A stretch of 64,000 nucleotides of DNA, taken from Diorhabda sublineata. Its lineage: Eukaryota > Arthropoda > Insecta > Coleoptera > Chrysomelidae. A program made the position numbers and the translations under genes. The notes beneath the pieces are model-generated. The model was not told the DNA's origin, did not search any database, and saw only the letters and a program-made list of their open reading frames with translations. The stretch's first letter is position 1; the number at the start of each line of letters is the position of its first letter. This document shows positions 1-12,500 of this stretch, piece after piece. Where the stretch lies: contig NC_079485.1 in the NCBI RefSeq assembly GCF_026230105.1, positions 15,384,872 through 15,448,871 on the forward strand. The letters are read 5' to 3'.

Positions 1-472
1 AGCCTGATCCTTGTTACAGGACCCGCAATCAAATGTGGGGGCCATAAAATTGACAAAAGTGAAAACAAGTGTAATTATAGGAATTGAAAGTACAATAAAT
101 AAAGAAAAAATATGTAATAAGTAGAAAGAACATTTTTATTCTCTACTGTTAAGGAATAGATGCACAATTAGTAGTGGAGAAGGATTAGAGAAATATATGA
201 GTATACAGGAGGTATATTTTCTGAAAACAAATACTGGAGAAAATACAAAAGACCATACATATTAGTGATTTTTCAAATTTCACTATAAACTTAGTCGTTT
301 CTTTTAAGCTTACGCAGGATGGTTTTGAACTTAAACAACCTAGCTGGTTAGCTTGGGGACATTCTGAAGATTACTATAACTATTTCTGTCTCATGAAATT
401 TTATAGTTTTATTTTTCCAAAATTCACTTAATATAAATATAAAACAATTTGTTGGTGATATATTTATTTGGA

Positions 473-553
473 TTATTGATTTTCAACATATTCCTTTTTT
501 AATTTCTCTACCACGGCAGCTAACTGAGGAGCGGCTACTGAATCCCAATGCAT
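473..553 (-). CDS. Candidate terminal exon of paralog A (or of another minus-strand gene)
   Basis: A long T tract followed by AG precedes 553. In phase 0 the exon reads 26 codons, beginning MHWDSVAAPQLAAVVEKLKK and ending ENQ with a TAA stop at 475-473. Both other frames stop early. An AATAAA signal on the minus strand lies five bases after the stop (468-463). The phase fits exon 5 of paralog A, but the peptide does not resemble the C terminus of paralog B, so assignment to this gene is an inference. Confidence 0.42.
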   Translation of the reverse strand: MHWDSVAAPQLAAVVEKLKKEYVENQ

Positions 554-3500
554 CTAAAAAAAAATCACAAAAATTAATTTTTTATTCCAAGTACCTATAC
601 TCTTCAATAAAATTATATAAATTTTTTAATAGAATATAGCTGTAGAGCTTGAAATGCTTTAATTACATCCCAAATAATGAAATATAGATATTTACTACAA
701 AATAATGAACCAATTCATTTAACAGTGGCAAAATCAAAGTAACTATATTAATACACATTGAAACAAAGGGTGGAAACGACACCTAAAATAAGTCAGAGGA
801 AAATAAGGGAAAAACGGGAAATGAATAGGACACAGACTTATAGCTCTTCCCATCTCCTATTACGAGTTTATCCTATTTATTCACTTAAAAACAATCTCAA
901 TTGTAGGTATTCAACTGGAGATTCTACTAAACTTTATGTAGATAAAAATATTGTAATATCTGATTGGAAGGATTAAACAGAGTATTTGGGAGCAGTAGCA
1001 GTGAATAGCGTGTGGAAATCCCTAACAGTTTCATTGATTCTAATTTCATGTGTTATTTGAAAATCTCGTGCCATGATAAACTCTGAAATTACTGAAAACA
1101 TTTTGGTCCAGCTAGTCCATTCAGATATAGTAATTTTTTTTGGAAATTGGATAAGATTAACTATATGGTATCAGTTGTAGTAATTAATTGATTTAATTTT
1201 TGACCAATTTTGTGAGTTCTTAATGAACCAAATACTTTTTTGGGTGAAAATAATATTATAATGTACTTAATGAATGTAAGTAAAAGAGGAGGTAGTTTAT
1301 GGAAGTTTTTTTATTCAAATAGTGTGAAAGAAGCAGTAAATGAAGTCAAATATTTCTTTGAAGATCTTATTTTACTGAATAATGGCAATAGTAGAAGAAA
1401 TACACAGGTCCAGCAAACAAAAAAACATCCAAGATAGTTTTCTTCCATTTAATTTAAAGTTAGTATTTATATCAATTCCTTCTTTTGGAGCAGTTTTTTT
1501 AAGTCTGAAAACAGCTAGTGGTCACTGGTGACCAGATATGGTGTTTATGGGACTAATTCACTGATTTGACAATAAATTTTATCAAAAAAAAACATTTCCT
1601 GCTTGTGGGGTACATATAGTAATTGGGGGCTTGTACCATTAGACCAGAAACTTGATCGAGGGTATCAAGCAACCACAACAAATAAAACCGAATAATAAAA
1701 GTATATTACAAGAAATATTTCTTCGGCGTCCTCTTCATGCAATTTACTTTTAGATTCTATCAGAACTGTTGTGAAAGTGTAATCGTCAGCAGTGAGGACT
1801 CTAAGCAGTCCTACAATTAATTGGCATATCCAAAATATAGCAGCTGCCAAGAAAGATTTTTTACAAGCTAGTATATGGAAATAAAGATGTCTATATCCTC
1901 TCCTCTGTTCTTTTGTGAAGTAATCCATGTAGGGAGAACATCTAAAAACAATCGAGAAAAAAGTTATTGAATAAAATAATTTTGGTCGTAGTACAAATAG
2001 GATTAATGTTCAAGTAAACAATCTCATATCCAACATAAAATATCAGGTAATAAGTATGCAATTATTAATCTGCTTCGTTATTGATACTTGCAGAAGCATC
2101 GAGCCAAATACATCGAACGTATCAATAACTTCAATGTAAAAAAATGTAAAAGCTTCATTGGATTTATTATTGTTTATTATGAATTTTTTAGAAATTAAAA
2201 GAAAATTAATCAAATTCAGTGGAAACTAAACGTATCAGAGTGAAATTGATCATAATCATATGAGATATATATTGAGTGTCCAATATAAGAGGCTTATCAA
2301 GCATAAAAGTTTATATTTGTGCAAAAAATATTCATTTTCATGTGAAGTGTTTATTTTAATTAGTTATTTTGACTAAAGACGAAGTTCATCGATGTCAAAA
2401 ATAGAATTTCAAAACTGAGCTTTGGCAAAACTTCTTGAACGCTTGGACATGACTAAAGCCACTGGCCCAGATGGAATACCACCAATGGTATTGAAGAAAT
2501 GGACAGCTGAACTAAGAAGTCCGCTATGCAAACTCTTTTCATTATCATATATATAAGAGTTTTCTTCCCTGCTAATAGCAAATTTGCTCGGGTTCAACCA
2601 ACACCAAAAAAGAAAAAAGAAATAAAACTACCGTTCGATTGCTTGAGTCCCAGTCACTGCCAAGTTCATAGAAAAAGTCGTTAATCAACAAATTTTGAGT
2701 CTGCTAACATCTTCAGTGATCGTAAGTACGACTTGGTGGAAGCATTCTAGAGAGGAGTGGAAGCAATTTGATTGAGTTTATTGCAGCAGATCCAGGCTAC
2801 TGTTTTTACAAAGAAGTCTGTCACTGTAGCTTACGACTTGATCTTGTCTGAACATAAACTATCACCATTACTGCAAATTCGTTGTTGGATGTTGAGGTTG
2901 GGAGCAATATGTCCTGGCATAGTCACGTGGCCTAATTACCTAAGGCATCTTCACAAAAACTTGTCCAGCTTTAGGGTATTGGTCACACAGCTAAGCCTCC
3001 AAGCATATACTGAGGATGCTCGACTCAATACAGAAGAGAGCAATTCGACTTCTGGCGATCAAGAGTTGACCAGAAACTTGGACAGTTATCACGGCAGATG
3101 TTCTTCCGAGCTGATCTACTTAATCCCACCTAGAGCAGTATTTACAAGACCTACTCGACAGGCAGTCGTGGTAGATGAACACCGGGTTCACCTGCAGGCG
3201 CTCAGAACGTCTTTGGAGAAGTGTAAGTCTGTGGAATCAGCTACCAAGGCACTATAACCCATAGATGTTCAATATAAATATGCACAAGCATGTCCACACG
3301 GTAGGCACCACTCGAACTACTTGATTGTAGTAGAGTTCACCCTCTTGTACTTGCTTTTTACATAAAAATTGAAGGTTTATAATCAAAACAGGATATTAGG
3401 AACATTGTTCAAATTAGGATTGTGGGCATCCGAAGACAGTTAAGCACATAGAACCCACTTAATATTACAGAAGGCCGATATCCTTTGAAATTCCAATCAG

Positions 3501-6500
3501 TCACTCGGGTTTAAACTTTTTGACGTTACTAGACAAATTGTGAGACTTGCTCAAGTGTTTGAACCTCACGCGTGAGAGTGCTGGTTATACACAGATGACG
3601 TGGTCTCCTCCAAACACCAGCTCCGGTTTGTTCGTGTGAACAAAAAATCATTAATTTTAAGTATCTCACAATTCAAATCAAAAAAATTTTATCTCGAAAT
3701 TGCAGTTCCACTCACTTTCAAACAAACGGATATATCTAAATTTAAGGTTTCTACCTATGATTCAAATCTGGTAAATAATTTCGAAAATAGGGTCTGATGT
3801 TCTTCAAATGTGGCGCTCATACAACAAACAGTATATTAAAAACTCCAAACGAGAGTTTGTTGTACTTAACAGATGAGACTAAATAACGTCGAAACTAGTC
3901 GATGGTTATAAACCTCTCCTTGTAATTGCGAGCCATTACAAATATCGGTATCGACACAAAGGTTTCGTTATTCGGAAAGGGTTGAATTTAATATTCGTCT
4001 GGATATTAGCCAGAAAAGTAACCTTGAAGACCGTATTTTTGAAATATTAAATGTCGAAATAGTTTTTAGAGATGAATCATAGGTAGTAATAGATATATAT
4101 GAAAAAAAAACCTCAAACAGATCGAATTTTTATTCTTAAATTGACAATTTACAGTTTGAAAATACCAGCACCCCTGCTGAATTATAAGCACACGCTTGAA
4201 ACTTTTAAATAAGAAAAGGGGTCGTATGGCATCTTGTTGGAAAGGAATTTTATACCTCTCTTCAGCAATGTGATGTTTTTTTGAATTTGGTGCAATCATA
4301 ACTGAGAAAATTAATTTTTAGGATGTAAGATTTTGATAATGTCTATCACAAAACGTAGAATGGAGATAATAATGTGGCATAATATTTAGAATGTACAATT
4401 GTACAATATTTAGACAATAACCGAGGCGACTTTGGCATTATCGTACATTTTGTATGACCTCAGGGGTAATTTTGTTAATTTCTTCAGTTATCTCAACTTT
4501 TAAGTCAGCAATATTGTCCGGTCTATTAGAATATACTTTAGATTCCAAATAACCCCATAAGAAGTATTCGAGAGGAGTCAAGTCGGGGGATCTAGCTGGC
4601 CATTCGATCGTTCCACGTCTTCGAATACACGTGCCCTCAAAAAAATAAGTGCTATTAATTTTATTTTTAATGATACCAGTCCAAACGTTTTTTTTAGGAT
4701 ATTGAGTGTGAGCTTCACACATCCAGTGAGGATTTTCTCTGTTCCAATGTCTAGAGTTCTGTTTGTTAACCGTTGCGTTTAAATGAAACGTAGCTTCATC
4801 AGAGAAAATTTATTTTGTTTATGAACTGCAAATCTGCGTTCTTTCTGTCCATCATCAATTCACAGAATCCTTGCTTTCTATCAGGATCATCTTCATTTAG
4901 CCCCTGAACCAATTGAACTTTGTAAGGCTGGTATTTTTCTTTAAAATAAAACTTTCAAAATACGAGGACGTTGCTGAAACTGTTTTAATACTGAAAACTG
5001 CTTATAAAGATGATGCTATGGGGAAAGTGTATGAGTGGTTTTCTCGATTTAAAAATGGCGACATGTCGATTGATGACAAAACTCGCTCTGGACGTCCATC
5101 AACTGTCCGAATCGATAAAAATGTTGAAAGAATTCGAGAGCTTGTGCTCACAGACCGTCGCACATAGATCATTTTTCAGGATTTAGGCGGCCAAAATTAT
5201 TTTATGTGATATTTATATTACAAAATAGTTACATAAAAAGAATTCTGCGTTTGGAATAACTTATCGAAATTATTTGTTGGTGCACGGTGGTTAGGAGCAC
5301 CTAATTGTGATTTTTTATCAAAAAATATTTTATCGTAGTTGATTTAAAAGTGTTTTTTAATATTATATTGAAAATACATATGACATACTCACGGCTTTCC
5401 CCAAGGAGGGACCGCTGTTTACGTTTTAGTAATTGTACTTTCAGGTATGTATTATTAAATAAAACAAAGTTTATTTTGCTCTAATAAGTAAGTAAATATA
5501 TTATATTATTAAAAGGATCTTTACATTCATTATACAATATTAAAGTTACATAAGCTAAATAGATAATCACTAAAAATAATCAATCATACATTGGAGACTT
5601 ATTCATCTACATTTAAATTTTCGCCGCTTTCATCAATTTCCATTGGTCGGTTTGGCTCAGCAGGAATTAATAGCTGCATTGTCTCAGGCAAAAATAATTT
5701 TGGGGCGGTTTTTTTGGTCTTTCTCCTGGAACTAATAAATGGGTCGGATGTTAATAGTAACCTAAGATAAATATCTAAGTTGCATTCGTCCCTCGAAAAC
5801 TTGCGAGCAAAGTTTAGGCGATAAAACCTAAAATGTTTATTGCGGACCTCAGCAGCTTCTTCCGAAAGTTGCCCTATCGGCAACAACGAATTTTCTATTA
5901 TTGAAGCTCCATGAATTAAGACCTTATGCATCGTTGGAATCATAGGATGCCAGCCATATAACTCAACATGTAGTTTCGCAGTTTCCATGGCGTATTTATC
6001 ATATTTTGCTATTTCAATCTTATGGCCGCTTGATATGGCTTCTAATATTACTTTTAATCTAATAATCAAGTCATAACTTATCCCAATGATTTCTGTAGCC
6101 AATTCAGGGTTCTCGAAGAATCTTCTGCTGGTATTTCCATCGTTTGTGTTTCCGAAGTTACTTTTTTAGCACATCGACTAAGAGACCTGTCTCCTCTCTA
6201 AATCTTTGCTGAATATCAAGTTTCTTCTGCTTTTCTAGATTTTTTTCTTCTTCGGTTCGTCTCTCGTGATATTTTTTCACGGACAATTTATATGCTAAGT
6301 TCAGCACACTTTCGAATATCCGGATTCTTGCATGTAATATGGGAAGGCCAAATTCAAGAGCTTCAGGGCTCTTGTTGTTGAAAAAAAAATTCTCTCCATT
6401 GAGGTCAACTTTCGTCAAGTTTAATTAGTTTACACTATTCTTTACATAATTGATTTCTTCTTTTGTGATGTCCATAGGTTCTATTACGAATCTAAATCTT

Positions 6501-9500
6501 ATTGGACGGCAATATCTAGGTGAAGATGGAGGTGAATTTTGCCACATGATTTTACTTTTATCCTCACCAAAAACAATTCGTAGAGGCACAAATGAGCTAA
6601 TAAAAATATTAGCATCAGATTCATCTTCGTTTGAGAGTCTTTGTTTAAACTGGGCTTGTTAAGAGCCGTCACAACCCCATTTGCAGATTAACAGTAACGA
6701 GTTCCTTTCAACGGCATCAAGTGTGAGTAAGACTTCTTCTAAGAAGAGGGATAATCTGGTTACAGTGTGATCCAACAAAGATTGTAGGTTTCCTTCTGCG
6801 CAGGTAGACATCACTCGTAATGACTCCTTGGGTGGGTAGCAATCTTCTTTGGCCATCAATAATAATTCATAATGTGGATAGAATCTTTTGTTCGTTGCTC
6901 GAATAATTTCTTACTGTCTTCTGGTCAAATCGGCTTCAACAAACATTGTCAGTGCTTGCAGAGGCGTAAGGGGCTCTATTTCTTTAGACTTTGAATGTCT
7001 GTTTTTACAATTACTGGCAGACGCAGAAGAATTTGTAATGTCTCTTAAAACAGTTTCCTTCTGTTTGTAAAATTACTTGTGCCGCGTGAACAATTACTTC
7101 TTCGTCGTAAGATGCGCGGACTCCTTCAGTTTTTCTTCTCTTTGTTCTTTCGCTAGATTCGGTAAAAGATTTGGTAAGTCGCCCTGGCCTTTGATGCGGT
7201 GTCTACGGGCGGGGATCTCAAATGTTCCTTCCAACCAAGAATTATTGGCCGCCAAAAAGTTTTCAAGTATTCTATGCGGCCGAGACCATCTCTTTATCAA
7301 ATCACATTTAAAATACGAAAACTTGTTTTTTATCACATTTTTATGTTCTTCTATGTCCCCATAACACACGAGTAAATAATTTTCTAAATATTTAATTTTT
7401 TCATTTATCGATAATGAATGTTGCTCGTTCATTTTATCGAAGAGGTATTTACGAGTCAATATTTTCACCCCCGAGCAGCCAGGTGAACCTATAACAATAA
7501 AAAAATAATATTAACACAAAAACATAAAATCCGATTTTTTCCTATTTTTGTAAAAAAATTTCAAACTCGTTTATTTTTAAAACTAGCAAAAACTAGCAGC
7601 TGATTTTAAGCAGTTTTCTTTATAAGACTTTATACTATATAATGAAATCAAAAATGTAACTCGGAAAGGTGCGGAAATGAAGTTTTTTTTCGATTGAAAT
7701 TGAAAAATAAAGAAAATACATTTCTAAAAAAGGTTATTATTGACGGCTCATTAAGTCATTTATTGACAATATATTTAATACAATTTCATATTAATTTAAT
7801 AAAGGCTTACCTGTATTATTGGTATCCATCACTTAAACAAGCAAATATGACACGACACATAAAATATTCACCGAAGAAAATGATATACGAAAAGGGCGTC
7901 AAGACTTTCACGTGCAGTAAGTGCGATAATCAAGTTTCGACTAGTAATGCAGCGCGCTCGCGCAGTCTAGGGATGTGGGTGAGGTTGGTTATTGTTCGTC
8001 AGGTAGTCTACTATTCCAGGAAAAAAATTGTTTGTCATTAGTAGATTATTGGAATTTCGACTTATGGTCGCCTAATTCCTAGAAATCTACGTATGTGCGT
8101 CGACAGACAATTAATCAACTATCTGAAATCAGTGGAATATCTTTGAGCTCGATTTATTAGACCTGACTCACTTAAACTTAGAAATATAATTTTTTTAGTG
8201 GAGGGCTGCATGTTTCCCAAATTTTGAAAATGTGAAATAATCAAAAAATGGTGGACTTTAGGCATAAAATGCCTCGATTCAGCTCGTCGAGAAGGACCCT
8301 GTACGTAATAACGCTAAAATTGAATTTATTTCATACATATGGACGACATTGTATAAACAGCTAAGCAAAATTATAAAAATAGTTACAAATGCTTACTCAG
8401 TTTTTCCTGTTAAATGTACGAAAAATTTACAAAAGACTTCCAATCCATTAAAAAGGAGGTTGGTGGATATTACTGACAAAACAGTCATTATACCTGCTAC
8501 CACTATTAAAGGAAGTACGTACAAATGAGCTGGAGGAACCCTAAAATATTCAAATTATGTTTGGTTGGTTTAATCTTCAATGCAACACGGAGTTTTTGTA
8601 TTTTTACACCTTCACCTACCACGTGTAATATTTAATATGAACCATTTATTAGTTATAAGCTCTATTTATGAAAAAATATTATATAATATCTAATTAAAAA
8701 CTAAGTTCGTTCCTGACTATTACTAGCTGACTATCTGTTATCGAATAGCTTCTAAGTGTATAACAAGTTGTGCGAGTATAAAATCCAATAAATTCAAATT
8801 AATTACGATATATAATACGTACGAGGATGATCCCAGAAGTACCTCGCCTGACCTACAGATAGCGGTAGTTACTTGAAAAAAACACAAAAAAGCACACAAT
8901 CTATACAGCTCGTACGACCTGCGAAGACCAACATCGCAGTGGTCGACCAAATGAGGTGACGACTCAAGAAATTTAAAGAAAATCCACAAAGCGGTACTGT
9001 ATGATCGTCGACTGAAAGTGCGCGAGCTAGCAGAGGTAGTAGGCATTTCAGAAAATGGGGCACATCGCATATTAACTGAAAATTTGGACATGAGAAAGCT
9101 GTGCGCATAATGGAACAAAAACAGCGTCTTGAAGATGGTTCCATCGAATGTCTGGCAATGTTTTATACAAATCAAGCCGAATTTTTGCGCCGTTTCATAA
9201 CCATGGATGAAACGTGGGTTCATAACTTCACACCCGAACAAAAGAACAATCAAAACAATGGGAGAGCCGGCTCCAAAGAAGGCAAAGACCATCTGCAGGC
9301 AAGGTCATGGTGTCGACTTTTTGAGATGTGCTTGGGATAATTTTCATTAACTATCTCGAAAAAGACAAAACTATCAACTGTCAAAACTATGCGAACTTAT
9401 TGCATCATTTCAGCGAAGAAATAAAGCAAAAACGGCCGCATTTGGCTAAAAAGAAAGTGTTGTTTCATCAAGATAATGCTAAAAGGAGATTAAGTTGAAA

Positions 9501-12500
9501 AATAAATATATTTAAATAAATGGGTGGTGACTGTAAACAACTTCCGATACGCGATGACACTGACCTCGAAGCTGACTAAATGGAAGGTTTACAAACGTTA
9601 TTAGATAAAATGGTTGAGAAATGTCAGGAGTATGGAATAAAACTTAATACCAAAAAGATTAAGTACACGATGATCAGCAAAACGCCAGTAAACGATGGTG
9701 ACCTTGTTGTTGACAATGAACCATTAAAACGACAATGACAAATGGGATCACTCAAAAGAAATAAAATGTCTCATTGAGAAAGCTAACATTCATTAGACTA
9801 AAAACATTTTGTGTAGTCATGATCTAAGTTCTATTCTTTTATATGGTGTGGAAGCAGTGACACTGACAGAAACAACTCTTAGAACGCTCGAATCTTTCGA
9901 AATCTGGACATATAGGCGTATGCTCCGATTCAGCTGGCAGGATAGATTGCGTAATGACGACGTTATGGTGCAAATGAAAAAGTAGAAAGAGATTGTAAGA
10001 TATGTTAAGACTAGAAAATTATTTTACTTCGCACATGTAATGACACATAGAGTATATTACATCTTATCATCCAGGAAAAAATAGAGGGAAAACGGAGTCC
10101 TCGAAGAAGAAGAACATCATGCTTGGAAAATTTCCGTCAGTGGTTCGGTCAGACAACTAGTTCACTCTTCCGTGCTGCAGTGAACAAAATTATCATAGCC
10201 AACATGATCGACAACGTTCGATAACCGACTCGGCACTATAAGAAGAAGATTTTCAAAAGTTTTGTGTTTTCTTTGACTTTCTTTCAAAAATTAACATGAA
10301 TTCTCAACAAATAATGCAGAGCCCACAACCCGGATTATGATAGGGTAAGACTTCCCTATCATGCCGGTGACGGTTGGGCTTTGGTAAACAGGTTGGGTTG
10401 GACGTGAGGAGCCAAAATATACAACCAATTATTACGGAAATAAAAAAGGGTGGAGTTATGGAATAGTGATTCTACAGCTGTAATTGGATAAAAAAGGTAT
10501 TGAACCTAGAAAACCGCATAAATGGCATATAAGTTGAAGAGAAATTACTTGCAACGACACCTCGAACTTAACCGATCCATCGCTAATAACCAACGAGATA
10601 TTAAAAAATTTTTAAAAAACACCAATTAGATTCTAAATAGTGAACTCAAATGATTCAGATTCTATATAAATTTTTTTGTTACTCACGATTCCAATGATCT
10701 TCTTCCTGTTCTGGAAAACATTACAACAACCATTATAAAGAATACTGATATGATTATAGAAAAGAAAGGTACAAAAGCGATGAAATCGCATAAAAGTACA
10801 GATTCAAAAATTGTGCTCGTCATATCTACGTGAGCTCTACCTGTCATATTTTCGTTATCTATCCATAATTCTTCGTTCATTACGTACATATCTTTAGCCT
10901 GCAAAATATGACCGTTAATCGTTCAGAAATAATATGAAATCAAATACGAGGATGTATTGATATCTAGTTAGCCTAGACCAGTTCTATGCATAAACAAAAT
11001 ATTGCGTTACCATAGCAACGAACAATAACTTATTAGAAATGTCAGTGTAAAGTTTGACGTCAAAAAAGTGAACCAGAGTTACGCAATAAATTAAAAGAAA
11101 AAAGATGTTCATCGAAATAGTGAAAATCGAAAAATTGGAGTATCGAGCCATCATCAAGTATCTTTTTTTTTAAAGGGTTAAGAGGTAATCAGATTTACGA
11201 AGACATGCTCAATACCCTTGGTGATCAATGACCTTCGTATGCGACCGTGAAAAATTGGACTGCAAGATTCAAAAGAGGTAAATTTTCTATTGAAGATGAT
11301 GACCGATCGGGAAGGCCAGTTTCTGTGTCACTCCCCGACAATATCGATGCAATTCATGACATGATTTTATAAGACCGTCGACTATGTAGACTTCCTAAAC
11401 CGAATTGCTACTATGGATGAGACTTGGGTACATTTCTACGATCCAGAAACAAAGCAACAATCAATGGTATGGCGACACTCTGGTTCTACAAGACCTAAGA
11501 AGTTTCGTGTCCAAAAATCTGCTGGAAAAGTTTTTGCTTCAGTTTTTTGGGATTGCCATTTTTTGGATAAAGGTAGAACAATAACTGGAGATTACTATTC
11601 GACATTACTGACCACTCTACGAGAAAATACGCGGAAATCTATCTAAAGGTGTTTTGTTTTTGCAGGACAACGCCCCTGCACACAAATCTCATGTTGCCAT
11701 GCAAAAAATTCGTGATTAGGGTTTGAATTACTAGAACACCCCCCTTATTCACTAGATTTGGCTCCGTCCGACTATCATCTCTTTCTTCAACTGAAAAAAA
11801 GTTTAGAAGGTCGTAAATTTTCTTCCAACGAGGAAAAGTAATAAAAGCTGTGGAGGTCTGGTTTGCAGAGCGAGAAGAATCATTTTTTTTGAAAGGTCTA
11901 GAGACGTTGCAGGTTCTCTGTATATATCCTCGTAATTAGACAACAACTTCAATGGGACATTTTCGCTCAATCAACATACAGTCCCGACAAAGCATCGAGT
12001 AATTTTCATTTTTCCCATGAACTGAAGCAGGGGGTAGGAGAGGGGTGTTCCCAAACTGACGTGGAGCTCAAAGAAACCGTCACAACTCAGTTTCAATCAT
12101 TTGCGGCTACATTTGATAAAGAGATACTCGTAAAGCCCATCGGAGATTGAAGGAAAACAATCTTATTTTACTCAAAATCTAATTGATTTGTATCGGTCCG
12201 GTATTGAAAATTAGCACACTAGATGGGGCAAAATGTTGATAACGAAGGTGATTTAATCTAAGAAAGTGACATTACTTCCCGGTTTCCCATTTTACTTGCC
12301 TGGTATGGAAAGGTATTAAAAAAAATGATAATGGGACGATTCCTAACAATGCGTAATGATAAAATAAGATTTACCCATTACATTTACTAGAAAAGAGTGA
12401 TTTAACTCAACAAACAAGCACTAAAGAAAGACAAGAAATCCGTATATGTTTAGATAGCTTAGCAAGTAAAGTAGTCATGGATTGATAATGTTATTAATTG

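Noticed and set aside
758..976. Open frame of 72 codons near the window start
   Set aside because: No recognisable domain, no splice context and composition like surrounding AT-rich DNA.
7694..8041. 115-codon frame with a CSKCDNQ pair
   Set aside because: A single CxxC is not enough for a zinc finger. It has no homolog that I recognise and lies inside an intron of paralog A.
8738..9292. 184-codon minus-strand frame
   Set aside because: It is antisense to the mariner transposase relic at 8820-9515, whose plus strand carries the real motifs.
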